From Marsupella aquatica (taxonomy: Eukaryota > Marchantiophyta), in contig OZ316899.1 in assembly GCA_973895155.1 (NCBI GenBank), positions 14,818,001-14,882,000 of the forward strand: a stretch of 64,000 bases of DNA, in the 5' to 3' direction. The translations under genes were made by a program, and so were the position numbers. This document shows positions 22,895 to 34,605 of the stretch, piece after piece (position 1 is the stretch's first letter; the number at the start of each line of letters is the position of its first letter). A model generated the notes under the pieces. The model worked only from the letters and a program-made list of their open reading frames with translations, ran no database searches and was not told where the DNA came from.

Positions 22895-24649
22895 ATGGAT
22901 CCTGAAAAACTGATTTTTGTGAATGTCACTTCTAACGGTAATCTGGGTGTTGCTTTGGTGGATACAGGCGCGACCGCCTGCTTCATAAGTGGGCAGGTGG
23001 CAGCTCATCTTGGGGTGGACGTGCAAGAGTTGCTACAACAGTTAGTGTGCAAGTTTGCCAAGGACACAAAGGGGATAGTGTTGAGAGTAGTGCATAGGCT
23101 TTGGGTAGAGGTCATAGGCGAACAACAAAATTTTGTTAGTCAAGAGATGTTCTACGTTCTAGACGGTCTAGCCGTAGACTTCATTTTGTCGGTAGCTTAT
23201 CTCAGAAAGCACAATGTTACCTTGAAACCGGGGGGTGAGGTGCTCCATTTTCCCAATAAGGGCGGCGAGCCCATCGTTGTACACAATACCAAAAATAAAG
23301 AAATATTTCTTAAAGTAAGTAAAGTGTCGTGGATGTCTTCATGTGTATCGGCGAAGCAATGGTGGAAAGACTTCAATGGTGGACATGAATGTTTCTTCTT
23401 TCATCTCCACCCAACTAAGGGGGCTGCGTCGCAGCCAAAGGTCAAGTCAGCTAAGGTCGGGCCCGACTGCGGTCAAATTCCTGAAATTTTAGAGGAATTC
23501 AACAACGTGCTCTCGCAAAAGCTACCTAAAGGTTTACCCCCTCGGAGAGAAGTGGATCACCAAGTTGAGTTGAAGTCGGGATCGGCTCCTCAGGCTAAAG
23601 CTCCTTACCGTCTGAACCTGAATGAGCGAATGATGTTGAAGAACGCCTTGGAAGAGTTGATTGACCAAGGGTTCATTTGCCCTAGTAAGAGTCCTTACGG
23701 GGCGCCCGTGCTGTTTGTGTCCAAAAAGGATGGTACTTTGAGATTGTGTGTAGATTACCGGGCCCTCAATAAGCAGAAGGTAAAGAACAAGTACCCGTTA
23801 CCTCATATGGATGACCTCTTCGATTGCCTCTCCGGGGCTAAGAAGTTTTCAAAGGTGGACTTGTGGTCTGGGTATTACCAGATCCGCATGGCTAAGGGAG
23901 ACGAGTATAAGACCGCGATGCGCACAAGGTTTGGATCCTATGAGTTTTTGGTTAAGCCGTTTGGGTTGTGTAATGCAACCGCAACGTTCATGAAGATGAT
24001 GAATACCATCTTTCACGACTTGTTGGACCAAGGAGTGGTCGTCTTTATTGACGACATCCTAATCTACTCAAAAACGTTGGAGGAACATGAGCAGTTCAGA
24101 GAAGTGTTCTCTTGCCTTTGCAAGGCTTGTCTCTTTGCTAAACCTAGCAAGTGCAAGTTTGCGATGAACGAGATTCAGTTCCTCGGCCATACCTTTACCC
24201 TGGAAGGGATTACGCCTAGTCAGGACAAGCTTAAGGAGATCAAAGAATGGGAGCGCCCGTCCAATGTAAGGCAAGTTAGAGCCTTCTTAGGATTTACGGG
24301 GTTCTATCGGAGATACATGAAAGACTATGCGGGGATTGCGAGGCCCCTAAACGCGCTAAAGTTGAAAAACAAAGTGTTTGTGTGGACAGAGGATTGCGAG
24401 TTAGCATTCCTAGAACTTAAGAGGTTAATGATAACGCCACCGGTTCTAAAGTTACCTGAGATGGGGAAGCCGTTCGAGATTTGGACAGACGCAAGTGATT
24501 ATGCCATTGGCGCCTGTCTTCACCAAGATGGGCGTCCTATGGCCTTTGAGTCATGTAAGGTGGAAAATCACTGGATCACGTCAGAAAGAGAAATGTATGT
24601 TGTGATCTATGCGTTGAAGAAGTGGGAGATTTACCTTAAGAACGGTCCC
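22895..24649 (+). pseudogene. Chromovirus pol: protease, reverse transcriptase, RNase H start
   Basis: A single open frame from about 22895. Aspartic protease motif ALVDTGATACFIS near 22953; reverse transcriptase with PYGAPVLFVSKKDGTLRLCVDYRALN, FSKVDLWSGYYQIRM, KPFGLCNATATF and the catalytic FIDDILIYS near 24045-24070; RNase H start with IWTDASDYAIGACL near 24480. The RNase H frame is cut at 24649 by an insertion and resumes at 25305. This half carries no internal stop, so reverse transcriptase itself is intact at sequence level. Confidence 0.92.
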
Positions 24650-25304
24650 CCAACATTATTAATAATGGGTTGGATGTGCGAACGGATGAAGGGTGCAAAA
24701 AATCTGATTTGAGATTAATTTTTATAATTGGCTTAGAAATATCAAGGGATGGTTTTATTCAAAGAACCCTTTCTAACTAATATAGGCTTATATAAATGTC
24801 GCCCAAGTTAATATGCTTCAAGAGGTGATGTAATATGGATGTGACACGCGTCACAATAGGATTGGTCCTTGTGGCCACCCTTTATTGGAACATGTGTATA
24901 TGACATATAATTATGCTTGCAACATCTATGATTCAGAGTAGTTTAGGACTTTGGAGCTTTTGAACCTTGACTACCTTGCCCTGTGGTTCAGAAATGCCCC
25001 AAAGTTGAAGTTTGGGGTTAAAGGGTCACGAACACAAAAATGTATGTACCCAAAACCCTTCCAAAACACTCCCGTCAGTTTTAGAACCGTTTGCACATGA
25101 TGAATTTATAACTTTTCAAGGCTTTCATAAATGGTGTAAAATGTGAAATTATAATATCTCAAAGGGGCAGATTTATTCTCCAAAATTAAGTTTTTAAGAA
25201 TAACAAGAGAAATTTTTATAGGCTTCCAAAAATAATAAGGGGTACTAGGGAGGGGGGTGTACGCACGTATACCTCTTTAGTTTACAAAGGCTGGGGGCCC
25301 AGGG
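24650..25304. mobile_element. 655-bp non-coding insertion with 9-bp target duplication
   Basis: AACGGTCCC occurs at 24641-24649 and again at 25305-25313. Removing the insert and one copy rejoins the RNase H frame exactly (YLKNGP then KVVIHTD). The insert has no coding. Its left end is a near-perfect palindrome (CCAAC-ATTATTAATAAT-GGGTTGG, 24650-24673). No terminal inverted repeat between the two ends was found. A 9-bp duplication is typical of Mutator-like elements, so a non-TIR Mutator-like or an unknown short element are the candidates. Confidence 0.8.
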
Positions 25305-26450
25305 AACGGTCCCAAAGTGGTAATCCACACAGATAGCTCGCCGGCCGGGTACTTCAGTTCTAAGCCAAGGCTGAACCCCAAGGAAATGCGCTGGCAGATG
25401 TTCTTGGCGGATTTCAATTTCAAAGTCCGCCACGTTCCAGGGAAGACAAATACGGCAGCAGACGCGTTATCGCGTAAGGACCAACATCGTGTCAATGGGA
25501 TCACGATGCTCGAATCTGAGTGGCCAAAGGTTCTGGCCGCGGCGTATGGGGATGACAGGTTAGCTAAGGAATGGCAAAGCAATGGGGGTAGCCAAGGCAA
25601 GGTAAGGCACGTATCGTTGGGGTTGGATAAGACGCATAATGTCCAGTTATGGCGATACAAGCAGAGGCGTGTGTACATACCGGATTCTCTAAGGTTAGAG
25701 GTTCTGCAAAAGTACCACGACTCGCCCTGGGGAGGGCATGGTGGTCAAGCCGCTACGTATCGCAGCATGTCGCGAGATGTGTATTGGCCGGACATGAAGC
25801 AATCAGTCCTTCAACACGTGCAAAGTTGTTACTCGTGCCAAAAGAACCGAACAGTCTATAGGGCAAAAGGAGGACTACTGCAACCCTTACTAGTAGCTGC
25901 GGCTCCATGGGAGTCTATCTCCATGGACTTCATTGTTGGGTTACCTGAGTCCCACGGCAGTAACTCCATCTTAACAATCGTGGATTGTTTTTCCAAGATG
26001 GCGTATTTCTTGCCTACTACGAAGATGGTTTTGGCTTGAGAGGTTGCCGGTCTAGTATTTGACAATGTCTTCCGACAATGGGGATTGTCGTTGCATATCC
26101 TGTCCGATCGCGATACCAAGTTCACGGGCCATTTCTAGAAGGCGTTGTTTCGGCTATCCGGAACAGACCTGACTAGGGGATCAACGTATCATCATGAGCC
26201 AAACGGAATGGGTTAATGGTATCGTGGAGGACTAGCTACTTGCATCAATTTGTGACGGCCAATCAAAAGGATTGGGCAAAGCATTTAACAATGGTCGAGA
26301 TTAGGTATAACTCGACCAAGCATTTGGCGACGGGGTTTGCACCGTTTGTGTTGGCCACAGGGAGGACGCCAAGGGCGCCCTCCTGGTTTATAAATCCGGA
26401 AGCTTGGCGGACGGAAAGCAAGGTTCCTTCTGTGGACAATTTTATTTGAG
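25305..26450 (+). pseudogene. Chromovirus pol: RNase H end and integrase
   Basis: The frame to 26039 holds the RNase H end (HVPGKTNTAADALSR, near 25430), the integrase zinc region (H..H then CYSCQKNR near 25830) and the start of the catalytic core (SMDFIVGLPES, IVDCFSKMAYFLP, with the first Asp). TGA at 26037 and frame changes follow. The second core segment (FDNVFRQWGLSLHILSDRD, about 26055-26110) and the rest lie in other frames, so the DDE triad is not in one frame. Confidence 0.85.
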
Positions 26451-26464
26451 AGCGGCGCCTAGTT

Positions 26465-27007
26465 GTGAAAGCGGCTACCAAGGGTATGACCCTTGCCCAA
26501 AGTCGGTACAAAGAGCAAGGGAATAAACATCGGCGCCAGGTAAGCTTTGAAATTGGGGAGAGCATCTGGTTGCAGTTGAGACCTGAGAAATACCATGGGA
26601 ACATAAGTAGGAAGTTGGCTCCCAGATATGCGGGGCCCTATTGCATTATACGATGGGCCCACAAGGATAATCTGGTTTTTGTGGTGTTGGGGACACCCAA
26701 GGAAATGGGCGTGGGCAAAAGCTACCATGTTAGCCAGCTCAAGAAATTTGTCAAGGATGACGATCCCAACCGGGATCAAGTCTTGCGTCCGGATGCCATG
26801 CTGGTAGAGGACGCTGAGGAGTTTGAGGTGGAGGCAATTCTGGACCACCGTTACAAACGCAAATTGGGAAGGCAAATCTTGGAGTATTTGGTGAAGTGGG
26901 CTGGCTATGACCAGGCCGAAAGTACTTGGGAGCCGGAAGAAAATTTGGGTAATGCCTCAGAGATCCTTGGAAGCTATCGTAAGCAAAGCGGCCTACCGCC
27001 GTTGTGA
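26465..27007 (+). pseudogene. Chromovirus integrase C-terminus with chromodomain
   Basis: This frame carries the integrase C-terminal beta-barrel (FEIGESIWLQLRPEKY, residues about 28-42, then LAPRYAGPYCIIRW) and a chromodomain at residues about 119-172 (FEVEAILDHRY, YLVKWAGYDQAESTWEPEENL; 26820-26980). Chromodomains bind methylated histone H3 tails and steer integration into heterochromatin. This assigns the element to the chromovirus clade. The aromatic cage positions look occupied: Trp in VKWAGY and Trp in STWEP are present. Confidence 0.92.
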
Positions 27008-27392
27008 ACTGGTACAGGCAATTGTAGCTACCTTTGTGAGTTATATCCTAGTTTCACTCCTCTCGGCCTCTTAAGGATAAAGTCGGATTGCGTTGGTGCT
27101 AGAGGTTGTTGGGCGGACGATTTGCTTTTTGCGAGTGGAAGTTGATGGTGCCCGCCCTACATCTGTGGGCAGGCTAGTTCGAACCAAAGGGGAGCGCCCC
27201 AAGGGGAGAACAATGGGTCCGACGAGTTTGGAGTTAGCTTACCCGTTTGGACTGGCATCCTACTTGGATAAGTGGGATAGGTTGGAATGCGCATACCAAC
27301 CTGGTTTGCATCAGCGTTTGGGGCCCAAAGTGGTCTAGGCGTGTTGGAACATTTACCGAGGTCACGCAGATGTGACCATTTTTAAGGGGGGG

Positions 27393-28877
27393 TGCAAGTC
27401 GCGGAACTCGACTATCTTAATACTTAGCTCCGGCGTCGCTGACTCCGACGCCAAGCTCCCTTATGGTCCAGGCCCGGATAGGTCATCCAGGGAGGACTTA
27501 GCATGGGGAGACTTGTGGGCAATGAGACATGGCACTAGCGAGGCAAGGGGCCAAGCTGGCGACACACACTAAGGACTTGGACTAGCCTATGGCTAGTCGG
27601 GTCAAGGGGAAATGGGCCGGGCTCAAGGATGGCCATCCGGACCTTTGGATGGACTTTGAGTTCTAAGGGCTTGGGAGTGAGCCCCTCTTGGGCCCAAGGC
27701 CAATGGAGTTGACGCCGTTGGCAACGGACGCTTGGGGCGCAAGTTGTGGCCCAATCCGGGTTGGGCAGGTTGGGGGCCACGAGCGGCGATCAGACCTGAG
27801 GGCCTAGGCATGAGCACTGGGTCGGCCCGGTCATAACCGGCTAAGGCACTCCGCTTGCGGATGCCTATCAAGAAAGTTATGGGCGTTGCCAGTTGGTGAC
27901 GTGCCCATTATGCGCGATGGGATCCGGGTTGGGGGCCAAATGTTTAGGGACCAAAGCTGGTCCGGGGGTGGCAGGTCTCCAGAAGCATATATGAGGGGAG
28001 TGGTGTCTCCCTGGGGGCTAAGGCCGAGCCGAAATCGTGAGCCGCGGCGGTTGCGACACTAAGAGAAACCGCCAAACGGAAATGACGATATCTCCCCAAC
28101 GGGAAGTCCGTTGGAGGACTTTTTGGGTGCGTTGAAAAGCTCTTGAGGAGGGCTATGTCCTCCTGAGCTCAACTGGGTCTAGGGGTGCCGTGGGTTCTCC
28201 TGGTTTGCGGGTGTTAGCTCGTCTGCTTGCCAAATCCTGCCGAACAGCAGCCAAGCCGCGTTCAGTCTCCCAAGGGAGCTTGCGTTGGGGAGGTAAGGCC
28301 AAGTAGATGCGGAGGCTGAGTTCCAAGGGTGCTCGTCCCCTAGACCACCAGTGGGGAAACCAGGAGCGGTTGCTAGAGTCGGGACCGTTCTGGTCTCGGC
28401 GTCTTGGGACAAGCTTTAGGACAAGCTACGCTACTTGGGCCATGAGCATGTTCTGAGGTCAGGGCGGTCAGTTGGTGATGGATAGGTACGAGGGGGAACC
28501 CGGGCCGTGCCCAAGGAAGAAGTTGTTCTGGATGAACAGTGGGCATGGGTTTTGGTTCCGGCTTATGGCATCGGGTGGACCTATCGCTGACCTATTTACC
28601 AACGTCTGTTGAGCTTGAGTTAGGATGCTAGACTTGGCAAGTTCTAGATCTTGAAGGGTTACTTACCGAGATGCTTGGTTGCTTGTGCAGATAGGGAGGA
28701 CCATTGAGTAGCGGTCGTGTTAGAGAGCAAGTGCGGCTTCGTATGGGCGGGGCCGCTGGCGGTGCAAAGAGGCACTAGGTTGCTTGCTCGAGGTATTCTG
28801 TGGAGGCATTCGGGCACCAAGGGCATTTACGCATGAGTGCTGGGATTGGTGAGGGCGCTAGGTGGTGAAGTCCACCA
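27393..28877 (+). repeat. Chromovirus 3' LTR
   Basis: Starts TGCAAGTCGCGGAACT just after the polypurine tract and ends GTCCACCA. Colinear with the 5' copy, with scattered substitutions and small indels. The 27008-27383 stretch between the integrase stop and the tract is untranslated. Confidence 0.9.
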
Positions 28878-29805
28878 CTTAGAAGAACATCTGGTTGCAT
28901 TGTACGCGCTCCTTCTAGGTATGGACAGTGGGTTGATTCATCTCAACTGCAAGAGGATGATTTTACAGCTAATGATGAGGGTGATGTGTTAATTTTGGAA
29001 GAAGGGGAACCTCCTTCATTTCATGAGGCAAGTGCTTCAAAGGAGAAGCAGAAGTGGACTGTAGCAATGCAAACGGAGATGCAGTCACTGAAGGACAACA
29101 AAACTTGGGAGCTTGTTAAGCTGCCTAAGGGTCAGCAAGTGGTGGACAATAAGTGAATATACAAGGTAAAGGATCAGTCTACGGGAGGTGGATCGAAGGT
29201 CTACAAGGCTAGGTTGGTAGCCAAGGGATTCATACAGGAAAAATGTGTAGATTATAATGAAGTCTTCTCACCAGTTGCTAAGTACTCAACAATATGGCTA
29301 TTGTGTGTGCTTGTTGTAATGTTTGGTCTGCTGCTAGATCAGATGGATGTTGTCAGTGCAGAGTTTAAGATGAAGGACCTAGGGCCAGCTAAAAGGACTT
29401 TGGGTATGGAGATCACTAGGGGAGGCTGGTAAGCTATGGTTGACACAGAGCAGTTATGCGAGGAAGGTAATTTTCAGGTTCAACATGGGGGATAGTAAGC
29501 CAGTAAGTACCCCTTTGGCTGCACACTTCAAATTGTCATCAGCTTTTTGTCCCATAGATGCGACAGAGAAGGGGTTGATGTCAAAGGTTCCTTATGATAA
29601 GGCAGTGGGAAGTCTCGTGTATTTGATGACTTGCACTAGACCTGATCTTGCCATGGCCATGGGCAAGGTGAGCAGGTACATGTCGAATCCAGGGAAGGTA
29701 CACCGGGAAGCAGTGAAGTGGATTATCAGGTACTTGAAAGATATCATGGATCATGGTCTTTTATTTGATGCAAATGCAAAGAATGCTAGATTATTGATTG
29801 GCTAT
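28878..29805 (+). pseudogene. Copia-2 remnant, 3' half (reverse transcriptase, RNase H)
   Basis: Continues Copia-2 after the chromovirus: RTSGCIVRAPSRYGQWVDS linker, reverse transcriptase start (KWTVAMQTEMQSLKDNKTWELV, YKARLVAKGFIQ, DYNEVFSPVAK), with TGA replacing Trp in the VVDNK-stop-IYKVKD block near 29154. At about 29340-29360 LDQMDV joins directly to FKMKDLGPAKRTLGMEI. The segment between, including the catalytic YVDD box, is deleted. RNase H starts (29440-29800) and is cut at 29805 by the Copia-3 LTR. Confidence 0.85.
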
Positions 29806-32800
29806 TGTTATAAACCAAATACACCAACAATGATATGATCTTCTATTCCAAGGAGAGAATATATACATATGGTAACTCTGGTTGGAGTTACCCATGGGTT
29901 CTAACTATAGTTAGTATACCCAATCATAGTTAGGGTATAATACTCCCCCTTGGGTGTTATCATTTTAGAAAAAATGTGACAACCAATCTTCTATCAATGT
30001 ATATGAAGTTAGGTGATGTGGGTGCAACCTCATTAAAACCTTCCCTACTTTCTTTTGTGGAAGGAAAGAGTATTGCCACCCTACATCCCTTTAAGTTTTA
30101 AAATAAAGTTGTGTCTTTCTAAAGTAATATGTATTTGTGTTTGTCTATTCCCTACTTTTCTAGAAGTATGGTTGGACTAATTGCGTTCAATGTATATGTT
30201 TTTAGGTTTGTATTTGGGGTTGCGGTGTTGTTCTGCAAGAAGTCCATCGAGTGTAAGTGTTGTTGAAGTCGGTTGTATGAGAGTGGAATGGCGGGTTCTC
30301 TTTCGCGCAATTACTGTCGATGCCGGGGTGAATCGCAATGGTTGGAGACTCATTTTCCTTGGGTCTTTGTGATAGTGTTGATCGGAGAGATGCCAGTGCG
30401 TCTTCTCAATGATTTATCAGGTTTCGTCTGTGGTTCTTCAGGAAGTTGAGTGCGAGAGGTTAGTCGATCGACTTATGTTCTATCATGTTCTGTCAAGCTG
30501 GTGCTATTTGTTCTCGCAACGTTCATCAGGGAAGTCAAATCTCCCCCTCAATCGTTGTATCTTGCAAAAGCTTTGTTATGCTGCGTATTCCTGTTGAATA
30601 AGTTAGTGATTGATGGAGGGACGGTGGTAGTGACTTTGTAAGGATATCTGCCAAGTTCTGATTTCCTGGAATCCATTGTACATCAATTTCTTTTCCTTGT
30701 TGTTCGTGTGAGAAAAAGAATTTAGGCGCAATATGTTTTGTACGTTCGCCTTTGATGAATCCGGTTTTGATTTGAGTGATGCAAGGCATGTTATCTTCTA
30801 AGAGTATTGTAGGTTTGGTTAATTTTGGTTTACCTGTGTTGATCAAAATATGATCTAAGACTTTACGCAGCCATAAGCACTCACGACTTGCTTCGTAGAG
30901 AGCAATTATTTTGGAGTGATTGGAAGAAGTAGTAGTAAGTGTCTGTTTGGTGCTGCGCCATGAAATTGGTGTCGGGCCCATCAAGAAAATATATCCAGTT
31001 TGAGATTTACCATCTTGTGGGTCGGATAGATAGCCCGCGTCAGCATATCCTGTTAAATTGTAATCTGCATCATAAGGGAAGTATAAACCAAAGTCGGATG
31101 TACCAATAAGATAATGGAATATCCTTTTAATACCATTCCAGTGTCTGATCATGGGCTGTGCGCTATGTCTTGCGAGTAAGTTGACCGCAAATGCAATGTC
31201 CGGTCGAGTTTGATTAGATAAAAACATGAGAGCACCGATAGCCAAAAGGTATGGCATATCTGAACCTAGTAAAGGTTCGAAATCTTCTCTCTTCCTGAAC
31301 ATATCTTTCTGTATGTCCAAGGTACGTATATCCATGGGGGACTTTACAGGTTTTAACAAGTCCATATGGAAATGTTTTAACACCTTCTTTGTGTAAGTCT
31401 CTTGATGCAAGAGAATGCCCGTTTGTAAATGTTCAAATTGAAGTCCGATGCAGTAAGAAGTTCTTCCTAAATCCCGCATTTTGAATACGCGTTTCAGTGT
31501 CTGTATAGATTCTTGCATCATCTTGTTTGTACCAAACAAGTTGAGGTCATCTACATAAATAGCAATTATTATGAATTCAGGTCCTTGATTCTTTATGAAT
31601 AGACAAGGTGCAATCTCTGAATTTTGTATCCCATGGATATCATCTCTGTTTTGAAACGCTGGTACCAGGTACGTCCACTTTGTTTTAGGCCGTAGAGTGA
31701 ACGAAGAACCTGAATAGCAAATCGGGTCTTTCTATTTCCAGGAGTTTCCTGGAATGCAATTGCTTTAGAGGTATTGTGGAGTACCAGCTTATTTAAGTAG
31801 TCAAATTCATTTGCATGTTTGTTTCTATGCATATTTGAATCATGATTTGAATTTGCATGGAAATTGACACGTTCTATAAGCTGTGGTGGAGCTTCCATAT
31901 AGATCACAGTGTCAAGTTGACCGTAAAGTTAAGCGGTCACCACATCTAGTTGATGCATTAAGAGTTTGTGTTGGATTGCAAATGCTATCAAGTAGCGGTA
32001 AGTAGTTACATCCATGACTGGTGAATAAGTTAGGTCATAATCTGTGCCATAGATTTGAGTATATCCCTTTGCAACGAGTCGAGCTTTATATCTCACAATT
32101 TCACCTTGGGAATTCCTCTTTTTGGTAAATATGATTCTGTACCCTGTAAGGTGTTGGTCTAGGGAAGCAATGGTTATAGGACCAAATACTTTTCTAGAGA
32201 TCAAAGAGTCTAACTCAGAGTTCATGGCTATTTTCCATTTAGGCCAATCTGCTTGGTTTTGTGCTTCTTTGATAGATTTCGGGTCAGGTAAGTTAGTAAT
32301 ATCGTGTGATATATGAAAGGCAAATTGATCATCAGGTATTACTCTGGTTCTATCTAAGATATGGCCAGTGGTATTATAATGTATGGCTATCTCTGGTGAT
32401 ATGATTCTGAAATGTGAGTATGGGTTTCTGGTCTCATTTCAGATGATGTTGGTAGTTTTTGCCTTTGTCTGAGTTGTTTATCGACATCCCCTACAGGGCA
32501 TCCTCTCTTGGGTTTTAATTGTTGATCAGAAGCTAACCGAGTTCCAATTTGAATCCGGGATGGGGTATTTGCTGCTGGGATATGGGATTTTGTAACATTT
32601 GTTGTATCTGCAAATGAATCAGGTATGGCTTCCATAATCTTAGTAAGTTGAATTATTCTTTTGACTTCTAATTCAACTTGATCTGTGCGTGGATCTGGAC
32701 AGAGTTCAAGACTATCTTGCCAGGTAAATATTTTTGGTAATGTTTGCTGTTTGCCCTCTGGTAATGTTAGAGATGGAAAATGGTTTCATAAAAATGACAA

Positions 32801-33168
32801 TCGGTAAATCAAGCTTTGAATATATCTGCAGTGGTAGGTTCCATGTAACGGATGATTGATGTAGAGTTGAATCCCACATAGATGCCTTTTCTTCTTTGAA
32901 GTCCTAATTTTGTCCGTTTTGGACCTAGGATTGGTACAAGGACTTGACATCCGAATATCTTCAAGTGTGAAATGTCTGGAGAATTTCCAAATGCCAATTG
33001 ATGAGGTGTAATGCTGTTGAAAGCTGATGGTCTGTATAGGAGGAGAGACGTAGCATGTAAGACTGCGTGTCCCCATGCAGTTGCTGGAAGAGAAGATTGC
33101 ATTAATAAAGGTCGGGCTATTTGCTGTATGCGTTTAATAAGTGACTCGACCATTCCATTCTGGAAATG
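29806..33168 (-). mobile_element. Copia-3, 3' portion, minus strand
   Basis: Read on the minus strand, the element enters at 33168 inside integrase and ends in a short LTR. The LTR occupies 29806-29942 (137 bp, minus-strand end GGTTTATAACA), preceded by polypurine tract CAAGGGGGAG (29943-29952). The LTR end and tract closely resemble those of Copia-1. The 5' part (gag, protease, first half of integrase, left LTR) is missing because the CACTA element inserted at 33169; the rest should lie beyond the CACTA right end, outside the window. 29953-30534 is untranslated. Confidence 0.85.
30535..33168 (-). pseudogene. Copia-3 integrase end, reverse transcriptase, RNase H
   Basis: On the minus strand: integrase end 33168-32809 (HFQNGMVESLIKR with the catalytic Glu, then RRKGIYVGF), linker pieces 32635-32387, reverse transcriptase start 32225-31929 (NSELDSLISRKVFG, YKARLVAKGYTQIYG), then 31907-31593 (VLRSLYGLKQSGRTWY), the catalytic box IAIYVDDLNLFG at about 31535-31570, and a long intact RNase H frame 31539-30535 (YADAGYLSDPQDGKSQTGY, ASRECLWLRK, HIAPKFFF, ADILTKSLPP). 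Frames change about four times. The protein is plainly homologous to Copia-1 across the whole region. Confidence 0.9.
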
Positions 33169-33645
33169 CACTAGTACATTTTATTGCCCTTTTCCGACAA
33201 TGAAAGTATCGGAACCCTTCGGCAACTTGTGACCAGATTTTTGGAACTTCCGATTACCACAACATTGGTACATGCCATTTTTTGCACATCGGATATAGAC
33301 CATCGGACAACTATCGGAAACACCGATATTACCTTCATTGGACCATCCGTAATCTAAAATATCGGATATTTTACTTTCCGATGCCGGAAGTATTGGACCA
33401 CCACCTTTTTGCCTGTTCTGTTTAGTTCATGTCCGATTAGTGTCCGTTGGTTAAGACATCGGAATATACAATATTAGTAGTATTGCAAGTTCCAATGCGG
33501 TAAGATTTGGAAGATCCGAATGTTCTGGAATGGGAAAGTCCAATACACAAGTGCATCGGAAGGGCGTGGTTTTGGTTGGATGGAGTGGGATGATTTAAGT
33601 ATCGGAATGGCATCGGAAAGAGCACTTTGGGAAGCGGGGATGCCA
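33169..33645. repeat. CACTA terminus and ATCGGA subterminal repeats
   Basis: Terminal CACTA at 33169-33173, then at least a dozen ATCGGA/TCCGAT hexamers in both orientations up to about 33625 (for example near 33207, 33250, 33288, 33301, 33312, 33362, 33380, 33434, 33457, 33557, 33602, 33613). In CACTA elements such motifs bind the TnpA-type protein and are needed for transposition. Confidence 0.8.
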
Positions 33646-33667
33646 CGCTTATTAGCATATTTAGGGG

Positions 33668-33710
33668 GTTAGGGTTAGGGTTAGGGTTAGGGTGAGGGTG
33701 AGGGTGAGGA
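33668..33710. repeat. GGTTAG / GGTGAG hexamer array
   Basis: About four GGTTAG units followed by three GGTGAG units. The first units are vertebrate-type telomere hexamers rather than the plant heptamer. Interstitial simple repeat. Confidence 0.85.
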
Positions 33711-33974
33711 TTAGGTGTAGGGGTGTTTTGGAGGCATTTTGGAGCTTATTGAAAAAACCATGCAACATAGATCTAATTAGAACCCATGCATGGCCAAAAA
33801 GGGTACTCAAGCCCCTAAAATGAATATATACATATAGACCCCAATATGTACAAGTGTGATCCACTCGAATCAAATAAGAAATAGCAGCCTGCCCCATATG
33901 GTCTACACTTTGTGCCCTAACACACTAGGCCTCTACTTTGCACATGCTGGTCAACTATCTGACTTGCTACCAGC

Positions 33975-34218
33975 TCAAAATGGAGCATATCGTCCCTTCC
34001 TCTTTTTGGAACGAGTCCATGGAGGTGGGGGTGGAGAAGCCTCGGTGAATGTGGTCTGGTCCATATTGGCTTGGTCCAGGTCGTCTGTCCCAAGTGTAGA
34101 GGCAACATGAGGAAGTGGACCAACCCCACCACCACCACCATGGGAAGCCCCTGAGCCATGAGAGGGCACACCCTCTTCGCTACCTCGGCAAGTATGAAAG
34201 GAAGCTGCAGGACCCCCC
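33975..34218 (-). pseudogene. CACTA accessory (TnpA-like) gene, C-terminal piece
   Basis: On the minus strand this frame is Gly/His/Ser-rich (HGSGASHGGGGGVG), then LGTDDLDQANMDQTTF and a basic end (SKKRKGRYAPF) with a stop at 33975. It is the continuation of the minus-strand gene at 47842-48855: removing the Athila-like element places this piece directly after it. A Gly-rich C-terminal tail is common in plant CACTA TnpA-like proteins, which bind subterminal repeats. Identity is by position and composition only. Confidence 0.45.
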
Positions 34219-34284
34219 TGTTAAACGCCAACTTCGACCTTGCGATTAATGGCCATTTAACTACCTTCTCCTCAGTAATCTCGT

Positions 34285-34605
34285 TTAAATGATTAACCGT
34301 CCTTCGAGAGGCGGCACTCCTTCTATCTCGACACAGTCCCTGTAAGTGAATCCGACCAAGTGCTCTTGAATGTCGAGTTCCGTCTTCCACTTCTTAGGCA
34401 CTTCAGCCTCGGCCAACACCAACCCCTCTCTATACACAATCTCAATGAACCCACACCACTCGCGGTAAGTGATCAAGCAAATCGGAATGTTGTCGTATAG
34501 TAACTGACGGGAAATAAGATGGGTACCGATAGAACAGATCCACAGTTCCAGTGATCTTAAGGTAATCAAGGAGCAAGACTTGTCGTCACTGCTGTCTACA
34601 TTCAT
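34285..34605 (-). CDS. LTR-encoded 106-residue ORF (copy 1)
   Basis: Starts with ATG (MNVDSSDDKSCSL) and ends LEGRLII. The second LTR has the same frame at 44218-44538 with only three differing residues (Asp/Glu, Thr/Ile, Arg/Gly). I recognise no domain; there is a Trp-rich central part (YREWCGFIEIVYREG, VPKKWKTELDIQEH). An ORF in an LTR is unusual. It may be the C-terminal part of an accessory gene whose other exon is the 201-residue frame upstream (35961-35356), or chance. Confidence 0.4.
   Translation of the reverse strand: MNVDSSDDKSCSLITLRSLELWICSIGTHLISRQLLYDNIPICLITYREWCGFIEIVYREGLVLAEAEVPKKWKTELDIQEHLVGFTYRDCVEIEGVPPLEGRLII

Larger units (their letters stand above)
19606..28877 (+). 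mobile_element. Chromovirus (Ty3/Gypsy with chromodomain) nested in Copia-2
   Basis: Two long direct repeats of about 1.48 kb (19606-21085 and 27393-28877) flank gag, protease, reverse transcriptase, RNase H, integrase and a chromodomain, in Gypsy order. The primer-binding site is the classical TGGTATCAGAGC (initiator-Met tRNA) at 21090-21101, and a polypurine tract AAGGGGGGG lies at 27384-27392. Multiple frameshifts and stops plus a 655-bp insertion make it defective. The flanking Copia-2 halves join at SSAREL / LRRTSG, which locates the target. I could not identify a clean target duplication (AGAGT on the left, CTTAG or AGAAG on the right). Confidence 0.92.

Noticed and set aside
24650-25304. 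Solo LTR
   Set aside because: Ends are not TG...CA and the duplication is 9 bp rather than 4-6 bp.
33169-33645. CRISPR-like or satellite array
   Set aside because: Hexamers are irregularly spaced, occur in both orientations and have no repeat-spacer structure; CACTA subterminal repeats explain them.
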